Positions 7,924 to 16,407 of a stretch of DNA of 54,135 nucleotides are shown piece by piece. Both the position numbers and the translations under genes were made by a program. Position 1 is the stretch's first letter. The number at the start of each line of letters is the position of its first letter. The DNA is from a virus: positions 1 to 54,135 of IMG/VR virus record IMGVR_UViG_3300022602_000133; one strand, given 5' to 3'. The notes under the pieces are model-generated. The model had not been told where the DNA came from. It saw nothing but the letters and a program-made list of their open reading frames with translations, and did not search any database.

Positions 7924-9687
7924 TTAACCCATCATAAAAGATAAAAAATATGCAGGGTCAGTTGCTATTGTGATGCTACCTGCACCATTTGTAACATACA
8001 TGCTTTGTCCCGCTGTAATTGTTGCAGCACTATACGTAGTACCGTTTCCAATTGGTATTTGTCCGTTTGCTGGTGTTGTACTTATGCCAAGCCCGCCATA
8101 GGTTACACCAATTATTGTTCCTTGCCATACACCAGTACCAATTGTGCCTACTGTAGTTAAACTACTTGTAAGAACTGTAGTACCTAGTGTGCTAGAGCTT
8201 AATACTGTACCGCCGTTAATTTGATATACACCACTACTACTTGCTACGTTTACTGTAGGATTATTAATAGTTACTGTACCAGTACTTGCGCCAACGTTTA
8301 TTGCTGTGGCTGCGCCGCCAAAGTTTAATGTTGTTGCTACAGTATTGTATAAATTTTGTGTTGTTTGACTACCAACTACGGTAGGATTGTTAATAGTTAC
8401 TGTGCCGGTGCTTGCACCTACTGTAATTGCTGTGCCTGCGCCAAATGCATTTACAGTAGTGCTAGTTGTATTGAATACGTTGGCTATAGCGGCACTAGAT
8501 ACTAGTGTTCCGCCAGTCATTGTCAAATTACCAGCTGTTGTAATTTGCAATAATTGTATTCTTGATACATCGGTACCATTGTAAAATGTTATATTGTCTG
8601 CTGTACCAACACTGATACGTCCATTACCGTTAGGAGTGCCTGACACATAATCAATCAATATACCGTCACTATAATATCCTGTATATGATCCGTTGACAGC
8701 AAGACCATTTGTAACTACTACGTTGGTATTAATTGTCTGTTGATTAACTGTAGTTGTTGTTCCATTTACTGTTAAATTACCAGTAACTATTAAATTATTG
8801 TTGACTGTAGTGGTACCTGTAACGGCACCCATATTAATAGTAGTAGCTGACCCAAACGCATTAACAGTTGTAGCTGTTGTATTGACTAATGCAAACGTAG
8901 TACTAGATGTATTCAAACTAGTAGTAATGCTAGGGTTAGTTACAGTTAATACATTAGTGCTGGCATTATATACTATACTAGTATTAATTCTAGCTGTAGT
9001 AAGACTTCCAGATGTAAGGCCAGTAAACACTGGATACAATGTACTACTAGAACTATCAGTAGTAATAGTTGCACCGGCTGCTGCCCAACTTAATGCTCCT
9101 GATCCATTACTTACTAGTGCATAACCTGGACTAGTAGCATCTGCACTAGGTAACGTATATGTGGTACTACCTGCATTTGCTGGTACAGTTAGTGTGACAC
9201 TTCCGCTACTACTACCTGCTATAGAAACGCTGCCTTTTACAGATAACACACTGGTGTTACCATTATATGTTAAATTAGTGTTGACTTTGGCCGCGGTAAA
9301 ATTACCAGTGGTCAATGTAGTCATAGTAGGATATAGTACTGTATCTGTTACATCAGTAGCAATTGCCGCGCCAGCCGCCGCCCAACTTAGCACTCCGGCA
9401 CCATTACTGACTAGTGCAAATCCTGCGGTTGTAGCATCCGCACCTGGTAACGTCCATGTAACATTACTGGCAATTGATGCCGGTGCTTGGAATCCAATAT
9501 AATTTCCGCCGCCTGTGGCTGCAAATTTTAATGATGTGGTTAACGAATATAAGTTACCAGCAAGATATGTATTAATATTACCTAATGTAGTAATATAGTT
9601 TGTAGGTCCTGCTGGATCAACAATCGGTACAAGTGTTGCACTGCTAACATTACTTTCTGTTGATAATTGTGAAAACTTTATTGACAT
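7924..9687 (-). CDS. Tail fibre with duplicated shaft repeats
   Basis: A 587-residue fibre. Residues ~1-50 carry a 'SIKFSQLSTESNVSSATLVPIVDPAG' start typical of virion-attached fibre N-termini. Two near-copies of a repeat follow: 'TWTLPGADATTAGFALVSNG' then LSWAAAGA, and TYTLPSADATSPGYALVSNG then LSWAAAGA. Later come 'TVTINNPTVV' beta repeats and the GTIGTGVWQGTIIGVTYGG motif common near fibre C-termini, ending in YFLSFMMG. It starts three bases after the gp13-like gene's stop, so it is probably read from the same minus-strand transcript. Confidence 0.75.
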   Translation of the reverse strand: MSIKFSQLSTESNVSSATLVPIVDPAGPTNYITTLGNINTYLAGNLYSLTTSLKFAATGGGNYIGFQAPASIASNVTWTLPGADATTAGFALVSNGAGVLSWAAAGAAIATDVTDTVLYPTMTTLTTGNFTAAKVNTNLTYNGNTSVLSVKGSVSIAGSSSGSVTLTVPANAGSTTYTLPSADATSPGYALVSNGSGALSWAAAGATITTDSSSSTLYPVFTGLTSGSLTTARINTSIVYNASTNVLTVTNPSITTSLNTSSTTFALVNTTATTVNAFGSATTINMGAVTGTTTVNNNLIVTGNLTVNGTTTTVNQQTINTNVVVTNGLAVNGSYTGYYSDGILIDYVSGTPNGNGRISVGTADNITFYNGTDVSRIQLLQITTAGNLTMTGGTLVSSAAIANVFNTTSTTVNAFGAGTAITVGASTGTVTINNPTVVGSQTTQNLYNTVATTLNFGGAATAINVGASTGTVTINNPTVNVASSSGVYQINGGTVLSSSTLGTTVLTSSLTTVGTIGTGVWQGTIIGVTYGGLGISTTPANGQIPIGNGTTYSAATITAGQSMYVTNGAGSITIATDPAYFLSFMMG

Positions 9688-9690
9688 TTA

Positions 9691-10476
9691 TTATCCAGTT
9701 ATAAAGTAATAGCCAGTACCACCAGCTGTTAAGTCCATTAATTCTTTGTCTAAGCGTTCGAATTCTTCTTTGGCACTTGATTTTAAATCCGTACCATTCA
9801 TAGTAATAGGACTACCTGGTCCTGCTATTGAAGCAAATTTAGAACGTGCTTCACCCAACATTTGTTTACATCCAGCTAGAGTGTAATCACGTAACCATTG
9901 TTTAGCATAAGGATCCTGAAGCAATACCCAGTCAGGACGGAAATTGTAACTTTGTACAAGAATCTGTTCGCCTTGTGCAAAGGGACGTTGTAAAATATTT
10001 AAAATGTGTGTAGTTGGCTTCCACAAGAATTCAATATAACTACCAAACATACGTCCAACTAACTTTTGATAACCAGCAAACGCATCATAAGTTGCTAGTC
10101 CACCCATCATACTACCTGACATCAAGTAAGTATTTGTGTAAGCTAGGTTAAACGGTTCAAATAAAGTACCACCTGCACCAATACCAGTTCTTGAGCCAAT
10201 AGCTCTACGAAACACTTGACGTACTGTGATAACTTCATCAGGTAATCTGTATTCATTTTGATCCTGTATTAGTTCTAAGAACAAGTAACTTTCTTCTACA
10301 GCGTTTGAGCTTTTTTGACGATAGCGGTTTAGAGCTTTGTCTAAGGCTGTTTCGTAGTGCAATGGATCCAACTCTACTTCAATCATACCGTCGCCAAGCA
10401 TGGTTTTTACATACTGAAAAACGGCATTTCGTTCAATTGTTGAGCTTGACTGTGTTGTTGACGGTTGATCGACCAT
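9691..10476 (-). CDS. Neck protein, T4 gp13 family
   Basis: A 261-residue protein matching the plan of T4 gp13, which joins the head portal to the tail. Near the N-terminus, YVKTMLGDGMIEVELDPLHY and the following ALDKALNRYRQ match the 'vilrrLGaPiinVELT..qiy.ci..aLe.Y' start of gp13. The centre has 'YRLPDEVITVRQVFRRAIGS'. The C-terminus (KQWLRDYTLAGCKQMLGEAR, later SPITMNGTDL and AKEEFERLDKELM) matches gp13's 'W.kdY..AlaKe.nG.....' and 'G...l.eea..E.e.L'. The ATG has an AGAGGAC ribosome site. It is divergent from the gp14/gp15 genes, unlike T4, where the neck genes share one direction. Confidence 0.72.
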   Translation of the reverse strand: MVDQPSTTQSSSTIERNAVFQYVKTMLGDGMIEVELDPLHYETALDKALNRYRQKSSNAVEESYLFLELIQDQNEYRLPDEVITVRQVFRRAIGSRTGIGAGGTLFEPFNLAYTNTYLMSGSMMGGLATYDAFAGYQKLVGRMFGSYIEFLWKPTTHILNILQRPFAQGEQILVQSYNFRPDWVLLQDPYAKQWLRDYTLAGCKQMLGEARSKFASIAGPGSPITMNGTDLKSSAKEEFERLDKELMDLTAGGTGYYFITG

Positions 10477-10492
10477 ATTTTTGTCCTCTTAC

Positions 10493-10502
10493 TATATTTA
10501 GC
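10493..10502 (-). promoter_or_regulatory. Possible late promoter for gp13-like gene
   Basis: On the minus strand GCTAAATATA contains the TAAATA core of T4-like late promoters, about 17 bases upstream of the gp13-like ATG. It differs from NATAAATA at one key base, so it is only a candidate. It sits back to back with the plus-strand element at 10506-10513. Confidence 0.35.
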
Positions 10503-10505
10503 TAT

Positions 10506-10513
10506 CGATAAAT
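10506..10513 (+). promoter_or_regulatory. Late promoter upstream of gp14-gp15 and the oxygenase operon
   Basis: GATAAATA matches the T4-like late promoter consensus NATAAATA. It is the only such element seen upstream of the plus-strand genes running to 18161. It is only 8 bases from the gp14-like ATG, so a start about ten bases downstream would give an almost leaderless message. No Shine-Dalgarno site precedes that ATG, which fits. Confidence 0.5.
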
Positions 10514-10521
10514 ATGTTACT

Positions 10522-11976
10522 ATGCCAAGACTCTCATTATATAAACCGGAAAAAGGGCTTGATTACAAGTTCATAGATCGTCAAGCCTCGGAAATGTTCC
10601 AAGCGGGCGGAACTGATGTGTATGTACACAAGTATTTGGGTGCTAATACAGACTCTACGAATGCCACAGCTGATCAGCCTAATTATGCCACAACTGCGGT
10701 TACAAACATACAAGATTTGTTATTTTTAGAAAATCGTGACAGAACTTACGATACAGAAATCTACAGAATTCGCGGGTTGTATAATGTACAAAATATCGAC
10801 TTTAACTTAAGTCAATTTGGTTTGTTCATCGATAACGATACCTTGTACATGACTGTACATATCAACGATTTTATCAAGTACATAGGACGTAAACCCATTA
10901 GCGGCGATGTACTAGAATTGCCACATTTACGTGATGATTTTGCCCTAAATGATTTTGATTTTGCACTGCCAAGATACTATGTTATCGAGGATGTAGGTCG
11001 TGCTAGTGAAGGATTTAGTGTAACTTGGTTCCCGCATTTATACAGATTAAAACTTAAACGTATTACTGATAATCAGCAATTTGCACAAATCTTTAATCAA
11101 CAGGCTACAGATGCTAACGGAGATCCTGTAGAAAATACTACTTTAAGAGACTTGTTAAGTACACACAATCAAGAATTACAAATTAGTGATGCTGTAGTAC
11201 AACAAGCAGAAATAGATGCCCCTAAGAGTGGTTACGAAACTAGACAATATTATACACTGGCTGTTGATCCTACTACAGGAAAACCTGTATTAGATACAGC
11301 AGACGAAACTAGTATACTAGCCAGTAATGCTAGTGCTGGTGTTAATGCTAGTTCAACTAATGCTGTTCCAAAACGAAGCGGCTATTCAGGTTATTTGCTA
11401 GGAGATGGATATCCTGCAAATGGTTACGAGTTTGGTTTTGGTATTCAGTTCCCTGCAAATCCCGCTGCCGATGATTTCTTCTTACGTGTAGATATGTTGC
11501 CTAATAGATTGTATAGATTTGACGGAAAACAAAATGCATGGATTGCTGTAGAAGATTCAGTGCGTATGAACATGACTAATACTGATACTCGTAGTACATT
11601 AAAAACTGGATTTATTAACAACGATAACTGGACTTATAACAACGCTGTTGTTAGTGATTTCTCTAACCTTGCTTTGAATGCTACTGTTGCTAGAACATTA
11701 ATTGATAGTAATGTCACCGGATTATATGTAGTATTGAAATTAGATACAGTTCAATTAGAATATGTAGTTGCAGACCACACTGGAATATTCACATCTTACA
11801 GCCACATGAATGCTCAAGGCATCACAAGTAACAAACTACAAATTAATTTACCTATAATTAATGAAGTACAACAAACAATACCATATGCAGGACAATGGAC
11901 TGTGACAATCTACAATTACAGAGAACCGCAGAAACAATCTATTAGCAAGGTACTTAAACCACAGGCGGATTTATAA
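10522..11976 (+). CDS. Neck protein, T4 gp14-like, enlarged
   Basis: A 484-residue virion protein. Residues ~65-175 follow the plan of T4 gp14: a 'TEIYRIRGLYNVQN' stretch, LSQFGLFIDNDTLYMTVHIN (gp14 has a comparable 'FGMQVQDEVTLSI' strand), and GRKPISGDVLELP (gp14 'EPKEGDLIYFP'), ending in YYVIEDVGRASEGF. gp14 completes the neck with gp13. The protein is nearly twice the length of T4 gp14, the extra being C-terminal beta-rich sequence. I chose ATG 10522 over the upstream in-frame start at 10465, whose first 19 codons overlap the divergent gp13 gene and promoter. It overlaps gp15 by one base (TAATG). Confidence 0.68.
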   Translation: MPRLSLYKPEKGLDYKFIDRQASEMFQAGGTDVYVHKYLGANTDSTNATADQPNYATTAVTNIQDLLFLENRDRTYDTEIYRIRGLYNVQNIDFNLSQFGLFIDNDTLYMTVHINDFIKYIGRKPISGDVLELPHLRDDFALNDFDFALPRYYVIEDVGRASEGFSVTWFPHLYRLKLKRITDNQQFAQIFNQQATDANGDPVENTTLRDLLSTHNQELQISDAVVQQAEIDAPKSGYETRQYYTLAVDPTTGKPVLDTADETSILASNASAGVNASSTNAVPKRSGYSGYLLGDGYPANGYEFGFGIQFPANPAADDFFLRVDMLPNRLYRFDGKQNAWIAVEDSVRMNMTNTDTRSTLKTGFINNDNWTYNNAVVSDFSNLALNATVARTLIDSNVTGLYVVLKLDTVQLEYVVADHTGIFTSYSHMNAQGITSNKLQINLPIINEVQQTIPYAGQWTVTIYNYREPQKQSISKVLKPQADL

Positions 11977-13454
11977 TGCAACATTTTTATGATGGGCAAA
12001 TAAGAAGATACATTACGCAGACTATTCGTGCGTTAAGTAACTTTGTGGTCAAATACGGCGACGGTACACTGGTACGTATACCAGTTATGTATGGTGATGC
12101 AGACCGTCAAGTGGCTAGTATTATTCGTAATAATAGTGAAAACAAAGTTAATAGCGTTCCACGAATAAGCGTCTATGTAAGTTCTTTGGCATTAGATAGA
12201 GATCGATTAAGTGATCAAACTTACGTAGGTACTGTTAATATCCGTGAACGTGATATTGATCCTAATACAAATGCTTATACAACTGGGCAAGGACGCAACT
12301 ATAGCATTGAACGATTGATGCCTACTCCGTTTAAACTAACTATGAAGTGCGATATTTGGAGTGCTAACACTGATCAAAAATTACAAATACTTGAACAAAT
12401 TTTAGTTTTGTTTAATCCTAGTTTAGAACTACAAACCACAGACAACTATATTGACTGGACCAGTTTAACTGTATTAAATCTAAACGATATCAACTGGGAT
12501 AGTAGAACTGTCCCAGTGGGTAATGACACACCAATTGATATTGCTACACTAACATTAGATACTCCTATATGGATTAATCCTCCAGTTAAAGTCAAGCACT
12601 TGGGCGTTATTACTAAAATTGTTACAAGCATGTACAATTCAAGTAGTACTAGCGATACTTATATTGACGGATTAGGTCAAGATCCAATGGCGGCTACAAC
12701 TACATTTACTGATATTTTAAGTTTGGCTATTAATACTCCGCAAGATTATCGTCTAGAAGTTTACAATGGACAAGCTATTTTAATTGGTGCAAATGAAAGC
12801 GTGGTTAGTGTTGGCGGCGGCACTTTAGATATTCCAGTTCGACAAGGAACTCCTATTAATTGGAATATATTATTCAGCCAAACTCCTAACAAATATGTAG
12901 CTGGGTCTAGTCAACTGTATCTAACACAACCTAACGGTAGTATGATTGTAGGAACGTTTGCTATTAACAGTTTAGATGAAACTATACTACAAGTTAATTG
13001 GAATCCAGACACTCTAACAGCTAACACAGGCATAGACAGTCAAGGCAATATAGAACCTGCTGCAGGTTACAATACAAATTCAACACAATATAGACCCAAC
13101 AGCCCAGGCACATTTGATGCTATCATAAATCCACAAACTTATGATCCAAGCGATCCTAACAAACACGGTACTATTTCATCTATTGCTGTTGGTACTAGAT
13201 TCCTTATAATTGAGGATATTGGCGCTGTAAATAATACTACAGTAGCTTGGGGTGCATTAGTAGCAAAAGCTAACGATATTATAGAATACGATGGTTCTGC
13301 ATGGCATGTAATTTTTAATGCTAGCCAGGAATCAAGCATCATGGTGTGGCAGACTAATATATATACTGGAATACAATACTTATGGAACGGTGTTTCCTGG
13401 GTTAAGTCATTCGAGGGTGTATACGAGGCTGCTAATTGGAAAATAGTACTGTAA
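11976..13454 (+). CDS. Tail sheath stabiliser/completion protein, T4 gp15-like
   Basis: A 492-residue protein. It begins with HFYDGQIRRYITQTIRALSN, parallel to T4 gp15 'FYNSSFRRYATLMGDLFSN', and continues with VRIPVMYGDADRQ, PRISVYV, 'MPTPFKLTMKCDIWSANTDQKLQILEQI' in parts, LVLFNPSL and a conserved PIWINPPVKVK. gp15 caps the tail and binds the neck. T4 gp15 is about 270 residues; the extra ~200 here form a C-terminal extension ending in W-rich repeats (DIIEYDGSAWHVIF, YLWNGVSWVKSF). This is the most secure structural call in the window. Confidence 0.85.
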   Translation: MQHFYDGQIRRYITQTIRALSNFVVKYGDGTLVRIPVMYGDADRQVASIIRNNSENKVNSVPRISVYVSSLALDRDRLSDQTYVGTVNIRERDIDPNTNAYTTGQGRNYSIERLMPTPFKLTMKCDIWSANTDQKLQILEQILVLFNPSLELQTTDNYIDWTSLTVLNLNDINWDSRTVPVGNDTPIDIATLTLDTPIWINPPVKVKHLGVITKIVTSMYNSSSTSDTYIDGLGQDPMAATTTFTDILSLAINTPQDYRLEVYNGQAILIGANESVVSVGGGTLDIPVRQGTPINWNILFSQTPNKYVAGSSQLYLTQPNGSMIVGTFAINSLDETILQVNWNPDTLTANTGIDSQGNIEPAAGYNTNSTQYRPNSPGTFDAIINPQTYDPSDPNKHGTISSIAVGTRFLIIEDIGAVNNTTVAWGALVAKANDIIEYDGSAWHVIFNASQESSIMVWQTNIYTGIQYLWNGVSWVKSFEGVYEAANWKIVL

Positions 13455-13885
13455 AAGAACCGATAATTTGTAGTGGTGCGTTATTTTACGCTAAATCTAC
13501 ACGACGTTTTTTACTATTACAAAAAGCACACGGCAAGCACGAAGGGTCTTGGGGCTTAGTCGGCGGTACTAATATCACTGGCGAAACTCCATGGCAAGGT
13601 CTTCAAAGAGAAATCAACGAAGAAATTGGCCCGTGTCCAGAAATAATCAAAACAATTCCACTTGAAACATTTGTCAGCAATGATAAAGTGTTTAATTTTC
13701 ACACCTACTTGTGTGTTATTGAAGAAGAATTTGTACCATATCTAAGCGATGAACATCAAGGGTGGGCATGGGCTACTGTAGATCGCGCTCCAAAACCCTT
13801 ACATCAAGGATTACGCAATAGTTTTAGTTCAAAAACTATTCGCACAAAATTACAAACAGTATTTGATCTAGTGGATTTAATATGA
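13436..13885 (+). CDS. Nudix hydrolase
   Basis: A 149-residue protein with a complete Nudix box at residues 44-66 (GTNITGETPWQGLQREINEE then IGP), giving the metal-binding REINEE and the upstream Gly and Glu at the required spacing. Nudix enzymes hydrolyse nucleoside diphosphates linked to another group; the substrate here is not predictable. The start is TTG at 13436, supported by a GAGG site seven bases upstream and the lack of any in-frame ATG before the first strand (IICSGALFYA). It overlaps gp15 by 19 bases and the next gene by four (ATGA), so it is translationally coupled to both. Confidence 0.85.
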   Translation: MENSTVKEPIICSGALFYAKSTRRFLLLQKAHGKHEGSWGLVGGTNITGETPWQGLQREINEEIGPCPEIIKTIPLETFVSNDKVFNFHTYLCVIEEEFVPYLSDEHQGWAWATVDRAPKPLHQGLRNSFSSKTIRTKLQTVFDLVDLI

Positions 13886-14463
13886 AAGAACATTCAGTTA
13901 ATTCATTAGATAATTTTATTGCAGGTTGGTATCTTGAAGATACAAGTATATGCGACGAAGTTATTGATTTTTTTAAAAATAGCCCAAATCAAGTTCCAGG
14001 AACATTTGGACAAAATTATGCCAAAGTCGATTTAAACGGTAAAGACAGTACTGATGTGTATGTTGAATGGAAGTCCACTATTGGTCAACGTTATTTTAAA
14101 CATCTTAATCAAGTTGCACAACAATATATTGCCAAATACCCTTATTGTAATGAATATGCCAAATGGGGAGTGATCCAACCATTTAACATTCAATACTACA
14201 AACCCGGTGGCGGCTTTTATGGCTGGCACACTGAACGCAGTAGTACCATAATGCCGCTAGTCACAAGACATTTGGCATTTATGACGTATTTAAATGATGT
14301 TAGTGACCAAGGAGAAACAGAGTTTTTCCACCAAAAGATTAGGATAAAACCAGAGAAAGGCCTTACACTAATATGGCCTGTAGACTGGACACTAACACAT
14401 CGAGGAATTCCTTCCCCCAGTCAAGAAAAATATATAACAACGGGGTGGTTTAACTACGTATGA
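13882..14463 (+). CDS. 2-oxoglutarate/Fe(II) oxygenase (prolyl-hydroxylase-like)
   Basis: A 193-residue double-stranded beta-helix oxygenase. Probable Fe(II) ligands are H115 or H116 with E118 in GGFYGWHTERS, and distal H173 in TLTHRGIPS; K183 in KYITTGWF is placed to bind 2-oxoglutarate. RHLAFMTYLNDV-SDQGETEFF is the typical strand-turn-strand of phage P4H-like enzymes, and IKPEKGLTLIWP the next strand. The first motif is HxE rather than the usual HxD. The substrate is unknown; related enzymes hydroxylate Pro in proteins or small molecules. It overlaps both neighbours by the four-base ATGA, marking one operon. Confidence 0.85.
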   Translation: MKEHSVNSLDNFIAGWYLEDTSICDEVIDFFKNSPNQVPGTFGQNYAKVDLNGKDSTDVYVEWKSTIGQRYFKHLNQVAQQYIAKYPYCNEYAKWGVIQPFNIQYYKPGGGFYGWHTERSSTIMPLVTRHLAFMTYLNDVSDQGETEFFHQKIRIKPEKGLTLIWPVDWTLTHRGIPSPSQEKYITTGWFNYV

Positions 14464-15206
14464 TTAGTTTCTTTTTTAAACGTCGTCAAAGAACTGTAGA
14501 CTGTTTTACCGACGATCCTAGTGCTTACAAATATCATGCTATCACTCCGGCTGCAGATTACTATCCAGAGTGGTGGTTAAAAATGCCCAACTATCAAACT
14601 GTTCCTGATAAAAATGGGTTGGCTGTTGATACTCCTACTATAAAACGATGTGTCGGGTTGATGAATTTATATCAACGAGGAGTAGTATTACCTTTATGGT
14701 CAAGTATTGCTATCGAAACTACACAAGAAGGTTATAGATATTCATTTGCCAAACAACATTATAACAAAGAATTACCATTATCGGATTATCATCCAGATTG
14801 GCAAACAGGCCCAGCATTTAATGATGTATTACATTTAAAAATGATTAGCCCTTGGTTCCTTGTTCAATCGGAATATTACAAATATGTATTTCAACCGATG
14901 ACTTGGAATACTGTAAATCAGTGGAATCAGTATACAATTCTGCCAGGCGTTATGGATTTTAAATATCAAAATTCCACTAATGTCAATATGTTCCTTGCTA
15001 AAAACAGTCGAATTGACATTGAAGCCGGTACTCCTATGTACCAAATTATACCAATAACTGATGATGAAATTATCTTTAAAAATCATTTAGTCGAAACAGA
15101 ACATGTAAAAAAAATTTACAATAGTAGATTCGGAACTTATTCCAATTCTTATAAAAATATTAAGAAATTTTATGAAAATAAAAAACGTTGCCCTTTAGGA
15201 TTTTAA
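14460..15206 (+). CDS. Unassigned protein of the oxygenase operon
   Basis: A 248-residue soluble protein I cannot assign with certainty. Recognisable segments are YYPEWWLKMPNYQTVP near residue 34, TIKRCVGLMNLYQRGVVLPLW with SSIAIE at ~59-85, a central 'NDVLHLKMISPWFL' strand, and AGTPMYQIIPI near 195. The 'PEWW...', 'C.gl.dl...G...P.W.di' and late 'GTP..q..P' layout resembles an uncharacterised family (possibly DUF6065) I associate with oxygenase clusters in aquatic phages; that comparison is from memory. The C-terminus is Lys-rich. Placement between two oxygenases in an overlapping operon suggests a shared pathway. Confidence 0.55.
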   Translation: MISFFFKRRQRTVDCFTDDPSAYKYHAITPAADYYPEWWLKMPNYQTVPDKNGLAVDTPTIKRCVGLMNLYQRGVVLPLWSSIAIETTQEGYRYSFAKQHYNKELPLSDYHPDWQTGPAFNDVLHLKMISPWFLVQSEYYKYVFQPMTWNTVNQWNQYTILPGVMDFKYQNSTNVNMFLAKNSRIDIEAGTPMYQIIPITDDEIIFKNHLVETEHVKKIYNSRFGTYSNSYKNIKKFYENKKRCPLGF

Positions 15207-15788
15207 ATGATTAAAGATATTATAGTATTAGATGATTTTATTTGTAAACAATATCAAGATGATATTGAAACAACATTATTAGGAGATTCAAACACTCCTT
15301 GGTATATGTTAGACGATGTTACACTAGGATTTAAAGATCTTCCTAGTAAAAACTTTGGACTAAGTCATGTGTTAAAAAACGACCACGGCATCATTAGTAA
15401 TCTTTATCGATTTATGATGCCCATGGTGTTTACAGCTATAGATAAAATTGGTTACACAGTTACCGATGTATATTTGGCAAGAAGTTTTACACAGTTGCCA
15501 TCACTTAATAACGAACCCAATTGGCCGCATGTGGACATGAATATTCCACACCTAGTATGTTTGTATTATGTAAATGATTCACAAGGCGATACTGTTATCT
15601 ATAACGAAATGGTCGATGATGTGCTTGTTACTGAAGTTAATACATATCAATACACCGAGCTTCAACGTATAACTCCTAAAAAAGGAAGAGTTGCTATTTT
15701 CAGTGGTACTAGATTTCATTCTAGTGGAAAACCTGTTAGTGGCAAAAGATGTATTCTTAATTTTGATTTAAATGTTAAACCACAATAA
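15207..15788 (+). CDS. 2-oxoglutarate/Fe(II) oxygenase
   Basis: A 193-residue oxygenase. Fe(II) ligands are H108 and D110 (NWPHVDMNIPH, a canonical HxD) with H171 (GTRFHSSGKPVSGKR), and R181 is the likely 2-oxoglutarate contact. LVCLYYVNDSQGDTVIYNE is the expected strand pair, with KKGRVAIFSG before the distal His. The sequence differs clearly from the first oxygenase of the operon, so they probably act on different substrates. It starts directly after the TAA of the upstream gene (TAAATG) and overlaps the next gene by 17 bases. Confidence 0.85.
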   Translation: MIKDIIVLDDFICKQYQDDIETTLLGDSNTPWYMLDDVTLGFKDLPSKNFGLSHVLKNDHGIISNLYRFMMPMVFTAIDKIGYTVTDVYLARSFTQLPSLNNEPNWPHVDMNIPHLVCLYYVNDSQGDTVIYNEMVDDVLVTEVNTYQYTELQRITPKKGRVAIFSGTRFHSSGKPVSGKRCILNFDLNVKPQ

Positions 15789-16407
15789 TTATTTTCCTGT
15801 CGAACCCTGGTTTCCTGTTCCATTATATATTAATTGGGTAAGCCAAAAAAATTTTAATGGTATACAACAAGACTTTCAGCGGGTCGTTGATATATTAAAA
15901 GCAAATGGCACTTTTACATATCGCGAAGACTGGAACAGTCATAAAACTAGTGACGTTACTTTTACAAAAAACTTGTTTGAAGAACATAATTTAACTTTAT
16001 TTCAACAAGAACTAGACGAGCATATTTTCAATTATTTAAATTTAATTAATAGTCCAGTTGCTAAAAAAGAAGAAAATTTTAAATATAAGATATTTGGCAG
16101 CTGGATGACACTAAGTACTAAAAAAGACTACGCACACATTCATACACACGGAAGTAGTGACCTTTCTGGAGTTTATTACTTCCAAACTAACGGCAATGAT
16201 GGTAGTATTTTCTTTGAAAATCCTAGTAAGTATTTGGAAAATTCCTATTGCTTTTCGCATATAGATAGTAGAGCATCTTGGAAACCTGAAGTGGGTAAGT
16301 TACTATTATTCCCAGGATGGTTACCTCATGGCGTAACTACTAACACAACTGACCACGAACGTATTAGCGTGAGTTTTAATATTATATTTGAGAGGAATTA
16401 TGGTTGA
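15772..16407 (+). CDS. 2-oxoglutarate/Fe(II) oxygenase, tandem copy A
   Basis: A 211-residue member of the family whose core reads 'HxH..g..LSGVYY'. Here AHIHTHGSSDLSGVYYF at residues 121-137 supplies H122/H124/H126 and D130 as candidate ligands; LPHGV (H186) is the distal His and R197 in ERISVSF the co-substrate Arg. It shares with the next gene the N-terminal WFPVPLY, DWNSHKTSD, GSWMTL and C-terminal VSFNI-x-FER, so the two are tandem paralogues. TIGR02466-type enzymes share this core; substrates are unknown. Overlaps of 17 and 8 bases with neighbours indicate coupling. Confidence 0.8.
   Translation: MLNHNNYFPVEPWFPVPLYINWVSQKNFNGIQQDFQRVVDILKANGTFTYREDWNSHKTSDVTFTKNLFEEHNLTLFQQELDEHIFNYLNLINSPVAKKEENFKYKIFGSWMTLSTKKDYAHIHTHGSSDLSGVYYFQTNGNDGSIFFENPSKYLENSYCFSHIDSRASWKPEVGKLLLFPGWLPHGVTTNTTDHERISVSFNIIFERNYG

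Noticed and set aside
10465-10521. Upstream extension of the gp14-like protein by 19 codons
   Set aside because: It overlaps the divergent gp13 start and the promoter region; the MPRLSLYKPEKG start is the sensible N-terminus.
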